Positions 16,499 through 28,459 of a stretch of DNA of 64,000 nt are shown in pieces (positions within the stretch are counted from its first letter, which is position 1; every line of letters starts with the position of its first letter). The position numbers and the translations under genes are program-made. Source of the DNA: Opitutaceae bacterium. GTDB lineage: Bacteria; Verrucomicrobiota; Verrucomicrobiia; Opitutales; Opitutaceae. Location: the NCBI GenBank assembly GCA_024233285.1, contig JACKPU010000005.1:199545-263544 (forward strand), given 5' to 3'. Under the pieces are notes generated by a model that had not been told where the DNA came from, did no database searches, and saw nothing but the letters and a program-made list of their open reading frames with translations.

Positions 16499-18432
16499 TA
16501 GAGAATCACCACCGGAGCACCATGGGGGCGGGAATGGATCAGCGCGGTGACCGCACGTTCGCGATGAGTGCCGGTGACAAGCCAGCCGTCCGGCTCCCGG
16601 GTGATTTTCCAATCTGCGTGCACATCCCCCGTGGGCGTGGCGGAACAGACGGTCAACAAGCGATGCGATTGGGCCGCGGCAGAAACGACTTCGGCGAAGG
16701 GATAAACACCTTCGTCGGCCGGCAGGGGCAGGATGTCATGATTTATTGTGCAGGCGGCGCCCGCGACCACGCGGCCCTGCAACCAGGCATTAGGCCGGGT
16801 GATGGTGAATCCGTTTGACTGGGAGGTGACACCGGCTTGCCCGTCGTGGTTGTCCGCCTGCCAGCGCGTTTGCACCGGCAGTGCCGCGGTCAGGTCGACT
16901 TCGTCAAAGACGATCACGACATCGGGTTTGAAATAGATCACGGTGCGCTGGGCGCGAGTGACCGGCAGGCCGGCCTTGGTGTAAGCGTCCGCCGCGTCGC
17001 TGGTGGCGAGCATCCAATCGCGACCGGTGCGGTAATCGACGAGTTTGGCGTGGGCCTGCGAAGCGTTGGTGCCCTCCTCGCCGTTGTGATACTGATGACC
17101 GCGACCATCGATCAGCAGGGCGGTATGCGCGGCGGTCAGGCGCAGCTGCCACTTGGGCTGCGTGCGCATGTAACTGGCCTTGACCGGATCGTGCAACAGG
17201 CGCTCGCCGTGGGCCGTGAAGATCAGGCTGTTGCGATCGGCGTGCTCATGGTTCTCCGGTTCGCCGCTGCGCAGCGAGAGCACGGCATCTTCGGCGCCCC
17301 AGCCACTGCGGGAAATCACGATTCCGGGAAACATCACGCGGTCGCGCGGCAAATCGGCGCTGCGGGTGGCCGGCACCGTAGGGTCAAACCAGATGGCGGC
17401 CCATGCCGAGACGGGCAGATCGCGAATCGTGCCCGGTTGCAGCACGAGTTGGTTGGCGGTGGAATCGCGGAAGTGCCGGCCGATCCACGCGAGCGGCTCG
17501 GCGCCGGACATCTTGAACGCATCGCCGATGTTGAGGCAGCTGTCGGGGGCGCTGATCGTGGGGACAGAGACCATCTGCACGTAGCGCGCCATGGCGGGGA
17601 AGTCGAAGGCGTCGCGCCCATCGATGCCGCAATGCCGCCGCAGCAGTTCGGCCGAGACCATGTAGTAGTTGAACGTGAAGTGCCAGTAATCCGGGCCCTC
17701 GGGGAATGATCCATCCTGCGGCAGCCGTGACACGAACAGGCGCATGCTCGCGTCGGCCATCGCGGCCCATTCCGCGGCGCGCGGATGGCGGCCATGCAGA
17801 AACGCGGCGGCGGCGGCGAGGCCCGAGGTCGCGATGATGCGCAGATTGTTGACGTCGAGAATCGCCGGCCAGCGGCTGAAATCGATGTCGAGGTAGGCTT
17901 GATCAAAGCCCTGCGCCGCCGGGTCCATGCCCCAACCGACGACTTGGTCGTGGTGCGTCATGCCAAAGACGGCGCGCTCCGCGGCCGGCGCGGCTTCATC
18001 GGCGATGAATTTAACGGCGGCAGCATGCTCCGCTTCGGTCAGGTCGTTCGCCAACCAGTCCACGCTGAGCACGACGGCGATGCTGGTGGTGCCGTTGCGC
18101 ATCGCCCCGACCGTGTCGCGACCGGCTTCCAGAATCCAATCCCAGCGGGGGAACTCCAGGACGCGCTGCAACGCGAGGCGGGCGATGGCGAGCTGGCGTG
18201 GGTCCGGCTCGATGGCGTGCACGAACGCGGAGCGCTGCAGGATGTTGGCGGCGCGGGCGAGATCGGCGTTGGGGTGATCGAGTTTGATTTCCTCGCGCAG
18301 GAAACGCTCGTCATCGGCCAGGTCCGCTTCGCGGGCATAGCGCCAGAACGAGGCGAATTCAGGACGCGCGAGCGTCGTTTTGATCCGCGGCAGTTCGGAC
18401 GGATCGAAGAGCAAATGGAGTGGGGTGGGCAT
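16498..18432 (-). CDS. Heparinase II/III-like protein
   Basis: The protein (644 aa) has an all-helical N-terminal domain and a C-terminal beta-rich domain joined around residues 370-400. The conserved core ENHEHADRNSLIF lies near residue 395, followed by GERLLHDPVKASYM, AHTALLIDGRGHQYH and FDEVDLTAALPVQTRWQADNH. These match the heparinase II/III fold, whose members cleave uronate-containing glycans by beta-elimination. No signal peptide is visible. It is a clear paralogue of the gene at 60705-62666. It sits 3 bp after the FAD oxidoreductase gene and shares bases with the TPR gene. Confidence 0.8.
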   Translation of the reverse strand: MPTPLHLLFDPSELPRIKTTLARPEFASFWRYAREADLADDERFLREEIKLDHPNADLARAANILQRSAFVHAIEPDPRQLAIARLALQRVLEFPRWDWILEAGRDTVGAMRNGTTSIAVVLSVDWLANDLTEAEHAAAVKFIADEAAPAAERAVFGMTHHDQVVGWGMDPAAQGFDQAYLDIDFSRWPAILDVNNLRIIATSGLAAAAAFLHGRHPRAAEWAAMADASMRLFVSRLPQDGSFPEGPDYWHFTFNYYMVSAELLRRHCGIDGRDAFDFPAMARYVQMVSVPTISAPDSCLNIGDAFKMSGAEPLAWIGRHFRDSTANQLVLQPGTIRDLPVSAWAAIWFDPTVPATRSADLPRDRVMFPGIVISRSGWGAEDAVLSLRSGEPENHEHADRNSLIFTAHGERLLHDPVKASYMRTQPKWQLRLTAAHTALLIDGRGHQYHNGEEGTNASQAHAKLVDYRTGRDWMLATSDAADAYTKAGLPVTRAQRTVIYFKPDVVIVFDEVDLTAALPVQTRWQADNHDGQAGVTSQSNGFTITRPNAWLQGRVVAGAACTINHDILPLPADEGVYPFAEVVSAAAQSHRLLTVCSATPTGDVHADWKITREPDGWLVTGTHRERAVTALIHSRPHGAPVVIL

Positions 18433-18435
18433 GAA

Positions 18436-19973
18436 TCAGGTGGGTTGCAGGTCCTTGAGAATTTCCTTGGCGGCGTTGTGGCCGGGGATGCCGCTGACCT
18501 CGCCGCCGGGATGCTGGCCGGAGCCGCCGAGATAGAGACCGGCGATGGGCGCGCGGTAACGGGACAGCTCGGGCAGCGGGCGGTTGCCGAGCAGGAGTTC
18601 GGGCGTGTGCTGGAGATGCCAGATGCAACCGTCGGTGAGCGCGAGCTTGCGTTCGAGATCGAGCGGGGTGCGCAGTTCGTAGTGGAGAATCGAGCGGCGG
18701 AAGTTCGGCGCGTATTCGCTGATTTGATCGATGAGGCGTTCGGCGACGGCCTCGCGCTGATCGTCCCAAGTGCCGTGAGCGAGGCGGGCGGGCGCGGAGT
18801 AAACGTAAACCGATGCGGTGTGTTTGCCGGCGGGCGCGAGCGAGTCGTCGAGCACCGAGGGGATGTTGAAGCTCATCATCGGTCGTGCGGGAGCCTGGCC
18901 GGCCTCCACCTCCGCATAACAGCGCGTGATGGCGTCGCGGTTCAGCTCCAGCTGCACGGAACCGCGGTGCGGCAGGTCCGGGTCGCCATCCCAGCCGTTC
19001 CATTGCGGGAGCTCATCAATCGCCGCGAGAAACTTGTAACAACTCACATGCGAATTGAGTCCGCTGATGCGCGTGCGCAGCCCGGCGTCAACGGCCCCCT
19101 CGGGCAGCAGTTTGAGAAACGTGCGCTTGGGATCGGCGGTCGAAAGCACGCGCTGGGCTGCGATGCGTTCGCCATTGGCAAAGGCCAGGCCGGTGGCGCG
19201 TCCGTTGGCCACGACGATGGATTGCACCGGGCAGTCGGTGTGAATCGTGACCCCGGCGGCCTGCGCGATGTCGGCGAGGATGGCCGGCAACCGGCCCATG
19301 CCGCCGCGCACGAATCCCCACGGTCCTTTTTCTCCGGTGACCGGATCGGGCCAGTCGATCGCGCTGTAGGCGAGGGCGAAGGCCCCGGGGTTGGCGGCAA
19401 ACGCGGAGGCTTCCGAAACCACCCGTTCACGCAGGCGTGCCGTGGGCAGGAAGTGATCGTGCAGTTCCCAGAGCTTGAGACTGGTGGCGAGTTTCAACGC
19501 ATCCTCGGCCGGCGTGCCGGCGGCCGCGCGGCGCAGTTCGTCCATGGTCGGCGGCACGGTCAGCAGGTAGTTGCGGACGAGACCGACGAAATGCTTTTTG
19601 AACTCGTCGTAGCGGTTGAGTGCGGCGAGCTCGTCGGGAGTGAGCTTGGCGCGGGCGGTGGCGTGATTGGGCAGATCGAAATCGAGATGCGAGTGATACG
19701 TCCCGTCGCGTCGGAGGTAGATGACTTCGTCGCGCGGAAAGGCGGTCAGGCCCTTTTCGGCGAGGCCGAGCTCGCGCACGAGTTGCGCGGGAAACGCGTG
19801 CAGCAAATGTGCGCCGGTGGAAAGCGTGTAGCCGGGCCAGAGCTCTTCGTTCAACGTGGCACCGCCGATGGTGGGCCGGCGTTCTAAGATGTGCACGTTG
19901 AGTCCAGCGCGCGCGAGGTAGGTGGCGGCAACGAGGGCGTTGTGCCCGGCGCCGATGATGGCGACGTCGATGA

Positions 19974-19977
<4 letters not shown>
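18436..19977 (-). CDS. FAD-dependent oxidoreductase, phytoene-desaturase/PYROXD2-like
   Basis: A flavoprotein (513 aa) with the dinucleotide-binding motif DVAIIGAGHNALVAATYLARAGLNVHILERR at the N terminus and the C-terminal FAD motif (IAGLYLGGSGQHPGGEVSGIPGHNAAKEIL) seen in phytoene-desaturase and PYROXD2-like proteins. GHNALVAA and the closing GGSGQHPGG are characteristic of that group. Nearby carotenoid genes are absent, so carotenoid work is unlikely; the substrate is unknown. It overlaps the preceding kinase gene by ATGA and precedes the heparinase gene by 3 bp. Confidence 0.8.
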
Positions 19978-22100
<2,123 letters not shown>

Positions 22101-22163
22101 CAGAAGGCGTCATCGCTACAGTGGGATGTGGGTGGTGGCAACCCTTGGACGCAGCGAAGTGTG

Positions 22164-23822
22164 TCAGTCGCGATGGCGCAGAGCTTGCAGCACGTTGAGC
22201 GAATGATTGCCGATGCTTTCCATGTTGTTGAGCATGTCGATGTAGAGCATCTCGGCCTTCACGGTTTCGCCGCTTGCGCTCATGCGCTTCAACGATTCGC
22301 GGCGCAGCTCCTTGCGAAAACGATCGATCGTGTTCTCCAGTTGATAAGCCGTTTCCATGTCCTGGGTGGCGACACCCCGGCTGATGCGCGCGGCGTAGAA
22401 GTCCATGAACTGGAGCACGATTTGGGAGAACTGTTCGACCTGTTTGATCGTTTCCGGCGGCAGCACGCGGCGTTTGCGGTATTTGCGCTCCGCGAGCATG
22501 ACCAGCCGGTAGCCGCAGTCGCAGATGTCCTCGAGTTCGGCCACGACGCGCAGCATGGCGGTCACCTTGTGCATGGAGCTCTCGCTGACCCGATTGGCGG
22601 AGCATTTGAGCAAGTAGCTGGTGGTTTGAAAGGCGAGGCGGTCGCTTTCTTCCTCCAGCTTCTTCAATTCGCGCACACGGTCACTGAGGTCCTTGTCCGG
22701 ATTGAGGAAGAGTTCCACGAACCCGGTCATCAGGTCGTGGGTGAGTTTGCCCATGCGCTGCACATCGCGCTCGGCCTCGGCGATGCTCAATTCGCCGGTC
22801 TGGGGCAGAAAAGCCGAATCGTGCACGACGTGGTCGGCGGCCTTCTGGTGCCGGTCGGGAACGAGTCGCTCGACCAAGCGGCCCAGTTGACTGACGAAAC
22901 CGATCAAGAGAATGATATTGGTCAGATTAAACAGCGTGTGGAACGCGGCCATGTGCAGCGGGATGTTGCTGCTGCTGCCGGCATCGCCGGGCATGATCCA
23001 GTCAACCAAGTCGGCGAATTGGGTGAACAGGGCGATGGCCCAGATCACGCCGATGATGTTGAATACGAAATGGGCGAGGGCGGCGCGCTTGGCGTTGGTG
23101 TTGCCCCCCATGGCGGCGATGTTGGCGGTGATGGTGGTGCCGACGTTCTCACCGAGGATGATCGCACAGGCGCTGGGATAATCGATCCAACCCTTGTAGG
23201 CCATGGTCAGGGTGATTGCGCCGGCCACCGAGGAGGACTGGACCGCCACAGTGAGGATGGTGCCGAAAATGAAAAAGAAGAGCACCGAGACGAGACCGCG
23301 CCCGGTGTAATCCTGCACGAATTCCAGCACTTCGGGGCTGTTGCGGATGTCCGGCACCGAGTCCTTCAGGAACATGAGACCGAGGAACAGGATGCCGAAG
23401 CCCATGATGAATTCGCCGGTGTCGCGCAGTTTGGGCCTGCGCGAAAAGATCAGCGGCAGCGCCACACCGATCATGGGCAGCGCGATGGCGGAAATGCTGA
23501 ATTTGAAACCGAGGAACGATACGATCCAGAATGTGGTGGTGGTGCCCAGGTTCGCACCCATGATCATGCCGATCGCCTCGGTCACGGTAAGCAGGGAGGC
23601 GTTGACGAAGCTCACGATCATCACGGTTGTGGCCGAGGATGACTGGACGAGGCAGGTGACACCGAAGCCGGTGCCCAGACCGACGAAGCGATTGCTGGTC
23701 ATCGTGCGCATCATGCCGCGCAGGCGTTCGCCGGAGAGTTTTTGGAGGGCCTCGCTCATGACCTTCATGCCGAAAAGGAAGAGGCCCAAGCTGCCGAGAA
23801 TGGTGAGGATCGTGCCGAACAT
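22164..23822 (-). CDS. Na/Pi cotransporter (NptA type) with PhoU-like tail
   Basis: The membrane part (residues ~1-330) holds two inverted repeats, each with the QSSS signature of sodium-phosphate cotransporters (VQSSSATTVMIVSFVNASL and VQSSSVAGAITLT). A PhoU-like helical region (residues ~340-550) follows. It should import phosphate with sodium. The ATG at 23822 (MFGTILTILGSLGLFLFG) is preferred over the one 48 bp upstream because it places the first helix at the N terminus. It lies 63 bp before the MASE1 kinase gene on the same strand. Confidence 0.85.
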   Translation of the reverse strand: MFGTILTILGSLGLFLFGMKVMSEALQKLSGERLRGMMRTMTSNRFVGLGTGFGVTCLVQSSSATTVMIVSFVNASLLTVTEAIGMIMGANLGTTTTFWIVSFLGFKFSISAIALPMIGVALPLIFSRRPKLRDTGEFIMGFGILFLGLMFLKDSVPDIRNSPEVLEFVQDYTGRGLVSVLFFFIFGTILTVAVQSSSVAGAITLTMAYKGWIDYPSACAIILGENVGTTITANIAAMGGNTNAKRAALAHFVFNIIGVIWAIALFTQFADLVDWIMPGDAGSSSNIPLHMAAFHTLFNLTNIILLIGFVSQLGRLVERLVPDRHQKAADHVVHDSAFLPQTGELSIAEAERDVQRMGKLTHDLMTGFVELFLNPDKDLSDRVRELKKLEEESDRLAFQTTSYLLKCSANRVSESSMHKVTAMLRVVAELEDICDCGYRLVMLAERKYRKRRVLPPETIKQVEQFSQIVLQFMDFYAARISRGVATQDMETAYQLENTIDRFRKELRRESLKRMSASGETVKAEMLYIDMLNNMESIGNHSLNVLQALRHRD

Positions 23823-23932
23823 AACGGGGTTCTGCCGCAGACGATGGAACGGCTTGCCCGCGATGGGCAAGACCAGGCGTCACCGGATTGTCACAATTTG
23901 CGCCGGCGGGAGATTTGGGCCGGTCAAGCGCC

Positions 23933-24535
23933 TCAATCGGGCCCGCTGAGGTCAATCGCCCCGCCGGTGGCGGTGTATTTCATGGCGTCACCCGGGCGCA
24001 AATCAGGCATCCGGTGCACCCTTTCCCGACGGACCAGGTAAAGCTGTCCCGCCACGTTGTAGGCTTGGGGAACGTAGACGGCCACGAAATCCTTGCCGAG
24101 ATCGAGGTCCTGCACGTCCTCGTCGGTCAAAAAGCCGATCAGCCAGACATCCTCGGTAAACAGCTGCACTCGCACCGTGTGTTTGAACCGGCGTTTGTTA
24201 CCCACGAACGCTTTGAAAAAATCGCGGACGGAGGTGTAGATGAAGTTCACGCCCGGCAGACTTTCCAACCAGCGGTTGAGCAGCCGCAGCAGCCCATTGA
24301 TCGGCAGAAACGAGGCGAACCAGCCGACCAGGAAGAAGCTGACCAAAACGATGAGAAACCCCAGCCCGGGCGTATCGATGAAGGGCCGGAGCAGACCGTC
24401 GAGTGATTGAAATATCCAGTGCAACAGCGAAATCGTGATCGCAATCGGCGCGAGGATCAGCACGCCGCGCATAAAATGTCGTCCGAGCCAGCGCCCGGAT
24501 GCGCGCAGCGTTGCAGTGGGAATCGTCGATCGCAT
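23933..24535 (-). CDS. DUF502 family membrane protein
   Basis: The protein (200 aa) has two strong membrane helices (GVLILAPIAITISLLHWIFQSL and LGFLIVLVSFFLVGWFASFLPI), then a cytoplasmic or periplasmic domain with LPGVNFIYTSVRDFFKAFVG and VYVPQAYNVAGQLYLV, all features of DUF502. The function is unknown; plant relatives (LCV/COV) affect vascular patterning. It lies between a stress-type membrane gene pair and the phosphate transporter. Confidence 0.85.
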   Translation of the reverse strand: MRSTIPTATLRASGRWLGRHFMRGVLILAPIAITISLLHWIFQSLDGLLRPFIDTPGLGFLIVLVSFFLVGWFASFLPINGLLRLLNRWLESLPGVNFIYTSVRDFFKAFVGNKRRFKHTVRVQLFTEDVWLIGFLTDEDVQDLDLGKDFVAVYVPQAYNVAGQLYLVRRERVHRMPDLRPGDAMKYTATGGAIDLSGPD

Positions 24536-24578
24536 GACGATGGAGGGTGAGGTGGGGGGCGAAAGGCGTTAAGCAAAA

Positions 24579-24601
24579 AGCCGGGGCAGGATGCCCCGGC
24601 T
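24579..24601 (-). terminator. Rho-independent terminator after the lipoprotein gene
   Basis: On the minus strand, AGCCGGGGCA pairs with TGCCCCGGCT over 10 bp with a 3-nt loop, and runs into a T tract (TTTTTGC). It lies 25 bp past the stop of the lipoprotein gene at 24626 and before the DUF502 start. Confidence 0.85.
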
Positions 24602-24625
24602 TGTGCATGGAGTTGGCGCGGCGCT

Positions 24626-25087
24626 TTATTTGTCCGCCGTGTCGGCCACCGCCGCGTCATAGGCGGATTCAAGTTTTTTGGTCGCGGCGATGACCTCGGC
24701 CTTGGCGCTGTCCCAAGTTGCCGCGGTCGCATTGCTCAATGCCGCCAATTTTTCCGCCAGGGTGGCCCGGGCGCTGGCAATGCGCTCCATCGCGGCCTGG
24801 CGGGAGGCGGAGGCCTTTTCGCCTTGGTAGTCCGCCTTCAATTTGGCGATCTTGGCGTCGAGATCGGAAGAGACCGCCTCGGCCCGGCGTTGGAATTCCG
24901 CGCTCTTGTCGAACGTATAGTCCTTCAAGTCGCTCCACGCTTCGCCGACGGCGGCGGTGGAGGTTTGATAGGCGTTCTCGACTTTGGCGGTCGCGGTTTC
25001 CCGTTCCTGTTTGGAACAACCCGCGGCGAGCACCAACGTGGCGCCCAAGGTGAGAAGCAATCGATTGCGAATGAGAGTAGATTTCAT
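24626..25087 (-). CDS. Small lipoprotein with helical, Ala-rich body
   Basis: The protein (153 aa) starts with a lipoprotein signal (LLLTLGATLVLAAGCSKQE, Cys near residue 24) followed by long amphipathic helices rich in Ala, Lys and Glu (SAEFQRRAEAVSSDLDAKIAKLKADY, AALSNATAATWDSAKAEVIAATKKLESAYD). It is probably anchored in a membrane and coiled or helical-bundled. The function is unknown. The longer open frame upstream is ignored because it runs through the DUF1328 gene in another frame; the start at 25087 gives the signal. Confidence 0.75.
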   Translation of the reverse strand: MKSTLIRNRLLLTLGATLVLAAGCSKQERETATAKVENAYQTSTAAVGEAWSDLKDYTFDKSAEFQRRAEAVSSDLDAKIAKLKADYQGEKASASRQAAMERIASARATLAEKLAALSNATAATWDSAKAEVIAATKKLESAYDAAVADTADK

Positions 25088-25131
25088 GGCTGAGATAAAT
25101 TGAGGTTCAAACGGATGGGAGGCGGGGCGGT

Positions 25132-25305
25132 TCAGACCGGGGGTTTCCCGCGCAGCGCTCCGACGATCGCTGAGACGATCAGGAGGATGAGAAAGATGAA
25201 GAACAGGATCTTCGCGATTCCTGCGGCGGCCCCGGCGATGCCGGTGAAGCCCAGCACTCCGGCGATCAAGGCAATGATCAGGAATGTGAGTGACCAACTT
25301 AGCAT
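25132..25305 (-). CDS. DUF1328-type small membrane protein
   Basis: This 57-residue protein has two membrane helices (LSWSLTFLIIALIAGVLGF and ILFFIFLILLIVSAIVG) and the GIAGAAAGIAK turn typical of DUF1328/YtjA proteins. The start at 25305 has a good ribosome-binding site (AAAGGAAA, three bases before ATG). Such proteins are often stress-linked, but no role is proven. It precedes the lipoprotein gene by 44 bp and is probably in the same transcript. Confidence 0.85.
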   Translation of the reverse strand: MLSWSLTFLIIALIAGVLGFTGIAGAAAGIAKILFFIFLILLIVSAIVGALRGKPPV

Positions 25306-25444
25306 AGATTTCCTTTCGTTGAGGTTGACGTTGGCCCTCCCTCTGACCCGCCATCGCGGGTTTTTATCCGTCAAATTTGCCCGAATGCCGCCAAGTCACT
25401 TTTCGGCAAGGGATTAAAAACCCGGGTAAAGCCTCGGCGGGAAA

Positions 25445-26518
25445 TCATTGCGGCAGCTCGGTGGGCGCCAGGCGTCGAATGCACGAGTCTTGCAGCACGG
25501 CGGTTTCACGGCCGCCGCAGCAATACGCTAGCAACACCGCGTCTCGCACCGGATGAATGGCGATGTAGCAAAACCCCCGCTCGGCGTCGTCTTCGATCAA
25601 GACGGGTGCGGACCAGGTCGCGCCCTCGTCCGCACTCGTGGCCAGCGCGAGCGGGGTGCGCCCCCAACTGGAATTCTTGCCCCATTGGGTTTCGCTGGTG
25701 ACCGGTGCCTGCGGGTCGTTCCAGACCGCGATCCAGCGATTCAATTCCGGGATGCGTTTGATCGACAGCGGACTGCAGGGCGCGGCGAACCGCGAACGCT
25801 GCGGCGGGCTCCATGTCGCGCCGCGATCATGCGACGTGAACTCCCATTGCCAGCCGTCGGTCGTGCGGGCCCAGCCGTAGAGGCTGCCGTCGCGTCGCTC
25901 GATCAATCCCGGTTCCTGCAAACCCGATTCGACCGTGTCTGCGATGCGCAGGCGTTGAGGACCTTCCCGCCAGGTCGCGCCAGCATCATCGGAAATGAAA
26001 AAGCAGGCCTCCGCGTGCATTTCGATACCCGCTTCGATGTTACCGTCGGGCGACTTGGGGCGATGGTAGGCCGAGGGCACCAGCAGACGTCCGTCGCGGA
26101 GCTGCAAGACGCGGTCGTTGTTGGTGACCAGATAGCCCGAGACGGGCTGGCAAAGCACGGCGTCGGTCCACGTTTGGGCTTCGTCATCCGAAAATCGCAC
26201 GCGCAACCGGCAGTCGATGGCGGAGTTTTTTTGCACGTAGAACAGGGCGATCCGACCGTCTTGCAGGCGCAGCAGGCTCACACTCATCACATTGCACTGC
26301 CCTTCATTCGGCACGAGAATGCGGTGTGGTCCCCACGTTTTGCCGTCATCGCTCGACACGCAGCCGGCGATATCCGCCCGGCAGTGGTCGCCCCAGTTTT
26401 CGCCGGTATAGCGTGACCACGCGTAGAGGATGCGGCCATCCTTCAGCGTGACAAACGAGCCTTCGGAGTTGCGGGGATTACCGGTAGCAGAGTGCAGGGG
26501 CAGCACGATCGTGTTCAT
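25445..26518 (-). CDS. Sialidase-like (BNR-repeat) six-bladed propeller protein
   Basis: From the ATG at 26518 the protein (357 aa) shows several Asp-box repeats: SSDDGKTWGPH, SDDEAQTWTDA, SDDAGATWREG, SHDRGATWSPP, SADEGATWSAP. These give an exo-sialidase-like propeller. GNPRNSEGSFVTLKDGRILYAWSR at the N terminus fits family members that act on host or algal glycans. No signal peptide is visible, and the longer upstream frame runs antisense through the M28 gene. The substrate is uncertain; many such proteins are not sialidases. Confidence 0.75.
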   Translation of the reverse strand: MNTIVLPLHSATGNPRNSEGSFVTLKDGRILYAWSRYTGENWGDHCRADIAGCVSSDDGKTWGPHRILVPNEGQCNVMSVSLLRLQDGRIALFYVQKNSAIDCRLRVRFSDDEAQTWTDAVLCQPVSGYLVTNNDRVLQLRDGRLLVPSAYHRPKSPDGNIEAGIEMHAEACFFISDDAGATWREGPQRLRIADTVESGLQEPGLIERRDGSLYGWARTTDGWQWEFTSHDRGATWSPPQRSRFAAPCSPLSIKRIPELNRWIAVWNDPQAPVTSETQWGKNSSWGRTPLALATSADEGATWSAPVLIEDDAERGFCYIAIHPVRDAVLLAYCCGGRETAVLQDSCIRRLAPTELPQ

Positions 26519-26620
26519 GCCGCGGGATGAGGAAGCAACGGGTGCGCCGGGGCAAACCGGAATTGCCCGGGTGACGTTTTGCATTGTCGCCGGCCGCGCC
26601 CGCGGGCTTGTTTGCCGCGC

Positions 26621-27922
26621 ATGGAGTCCATCGATCCGATCCGGCTGAAGCGCCATCTCACTTACCTCGTGAAAGACATCGGTGTGAGATTGGCCGGCAC
26701 GCCGTCCGAGGCGGCCGCAGCGAAGTGGCTGCGGGACGAGTTCGCGCGGGGTGGGGCGGTGGTCACCGAGGAGACTTTTCCGGTGCAGGCGCGCGTGGTG
26801 CGCGAACAGCAGCTGGAAGTTTTCCATGATGGTGCTTGGCACGCGGCCGCTTGCTCCCTCTTTGCCAACGCGCCTGGAACGAACGGCGATTGGGTGGAGG
26901 CCCCGCTGGTCTTCTTTGAAGGTGCGACGGGATATCAGCGCAGCGATCTGCCTGAACTCATGCGCGGTCGCATCGTCATGCATTTTGGCTGCCACATTGA
27001 GTCGTGCGAAAACTACGGCCGGCTGATCGCGGCACAACCGGCCGGGCTGCTGATGGTGGATGTGCGCTATCCGGGCGCGTCGGCGCTGGCCGATGCGATC
27101 TTCCCGGCCTACGCCGCCCGGTGCGGTGTCGTGCCGGCACTCAATGTCGCTTATCTTGAGGCGTGGAAATGGAAGGAACGCGGCGCGACGCGGGCCCGGT
27201 TCCGTGTGGTCGGTGGACCGCAACCGGCGGAGTCCGCCAATGTCATCGCGGAATTGCCGGGGTCCGATCCCGCGTCCGGGGTTCTGTTCATCGGCGGACA
27301 TCACGACACGCAGGCCGATTCAGTCGGCGCGGACGACAATGGCTCGGCGACCGCGGGCTTGCTCGAGCTCGTCAGAGTGCTCGCGCCATTGCCGCGTCGA
27401 CGCACGATCCGGTTGATTTCATTTGGCGCGGAAGAGCAGCTTTCGGTCGGCAGCTCGGCCTACGTGCGGCGGCACCGCGCGGCGTTGCAACGCGACGGCT
27501 TGTTCATGTTCAACCTCGACAGTTTCGGCTCCCTGCTGGGCTGGAATTTGATTTCCGGCAGCGCGCCGGCGGAGATTGATCAACGCCTGCCCTCCTATTT
27601 CGCGCGGCATGGGCAGTATTACCGGCGGGATTTCGGGGTGCTCCCCTATGCCGATCATTTTCCGTTTAACGCCGCGGGCGTGCCGGGTTTGACGCTGATG
27701 CGGCCGAATTGTGCGGGCGGGCGCTTTTTTCATCACCGGCCGGATGATGATTTGAGCCGAGTCGACTACGGTGTGATGGCCGCCTCGCTCAACGCCGTGG
27801 CTGAATTCGTATTCGAGCTGGCGACAGTGGAGCAACTGCCCTTCGAACCGAAACTGCCGGCCGCGGAGCTGCCGGCGGTGGCGCATTGCTGGGACGACCT
27901 GTTTGGCGGTTGGGCGGACTGA
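26621..27922 (+). CDS. M28-family zinc peptidase (aminopeptidase-like)
   Basis: The protein (433 aa) has a PA-like insert (residues ~90-175) and then the M28 catalytic core: FIGGHHDTQADSVGADDNGSATAGLLELVRVL with the first His and bridging Asp ligands, ISFGAEEQLSVGSSAYV with the catalytic Glu pair, and a late His in FFHHRPDDDLSRVDY. No signal peptide is present. Start 26621 (MESIDPIRLKRHLTYLVKDIG) fits family N termini better than the upstream start. It ends 6 bp from the convergent response-regulator gene. Confidence 0.85.
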   Translation: MESIDPIRLKRHLTYLVKDIGVRLAGTPSEAAAAKWLRDEFARGGAVVTEETFPVQARVVREQQLEVFHDGAWHAAACSLFANAPGTNGDWVEAPLVFFEGATGYQRSDLPELMRGRIVMHFGCHIESCENYGRLIAAQPAGLLMVDVRYPGASALADAIFPAYAARCGVVPALNVAYLEAWKWKERGATRARFRVVGGPQPAESANVIAELPGSDPASGVLFIGGHHDTQADSVGADDNGSATAGLLELVRVLAPLPRRRTIRLISFGAEEQLSVGSSAYVRRHRAALQRDGLFMFNLDSFGSLLGWNLISGSAPAEIDQRLPSYFARHGQYYRRDFGVLPYADHFPFNAAGVPGLTLMRPNCAGGRFFHHRPDDDLSRVDYGVMAASLNAVAEFVFELATVEQLPFEPKLPAAELPAVAHCWDDLFGGWAD

Positions 27923-27928
27923 AATCCG

Positions 27929-28351
27929 TCAACGGCACGCGGCGGTCAGGCGGCGGATCAAGTCCGGCAATTGGGTGAACTTCACGGGTTTCTTCAGCAG
28001 GGCGTCCACGTTCAGCTCGTGGTAGGCGAGATCAGTGGACTCACCCAATTCCGAACTGATGACGATGATGCGGCCGGCAAAATCACTTTGCCGGAGGCGC
28101 CGGACCAATTCCAAACCGCTCATTTGCGGCATATGATGATCGGTGATCAGCACATGGTATTGCGCGGGATGTCGTTGTATCTCCGCCCAGGCATCCGCGC
28201 CGTCGGGGACGCAGGTGATGGCAAAGCCCGCTACGGTCAGTGCGTGCCGCATCAATTGCCGCAATTCGCGCACGTCATCTGCATACAACACCTGCACCCT
28301 GACTGGTGCGGCGTCGGCAGAGGCTGGGGAGGCTGATGCGCGGTCATTCAT
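27929..28351 (-). CDS. Single-domain response regulator
   Basis: A stand-alone receiver (140 aa from the ATG at 28351): VQVLYADDVRELRQLMRHAL carries the acidic pair, HVLITDHHMPQMSGLELV the phosphoacceptor Asp, ISSELGE the conserved Thr/Ser position, and LLKKPVKFTQLPDLI the Lys. There is no output domain, so it probably passes phosphate to or interacts with other proteins. A longer start at 28507 would put about 50 non-receiver residues across the divergent promoter region, so 28351 is preferred. Confidence 0.8.
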   Translation of the reverse strand: MNDRASASPASADAAPVRVQVLYADDVRELRQLMRHALTVAGFAITCVPDGADAWAEIQRHPAQYHVLITDHHMPQMSGLELVRRLRQSDFAGRIIVISSELGESTDLAYHELNVDALLKKPVKFTQLPDLIRRLTAACR

Positions 28352-28431
28352 GAGGGCGACGATGGCGTCATCAGGTTGGACGAACGACCCGGGGAAATGT
28401 TGTGCGAAAAAAAGGTGAATTGGGTGCGCAG

Positions 28432-28459
28432 TTGTGGAACCGGCGCCGCCGATTATAAC
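28432..28459 (+). promoter_or_regulatory. Candidate sigma-70 promoter of the MipA-like gene
   Basis: TTGTGG (28432-28437) and TATAAC (28454-28459) are separated by 16 bp and lie 47 bp before the start at 28506. The match is fair, not perfect. Confidence 0.4.

Noticed and set aside
17785..19887. A 700-codon open frame antisense to the FAD oxidoreductase and heparinase genes
   Set aside because: Both minus-strand proteins carry conserved motifs; the plus frame has none.
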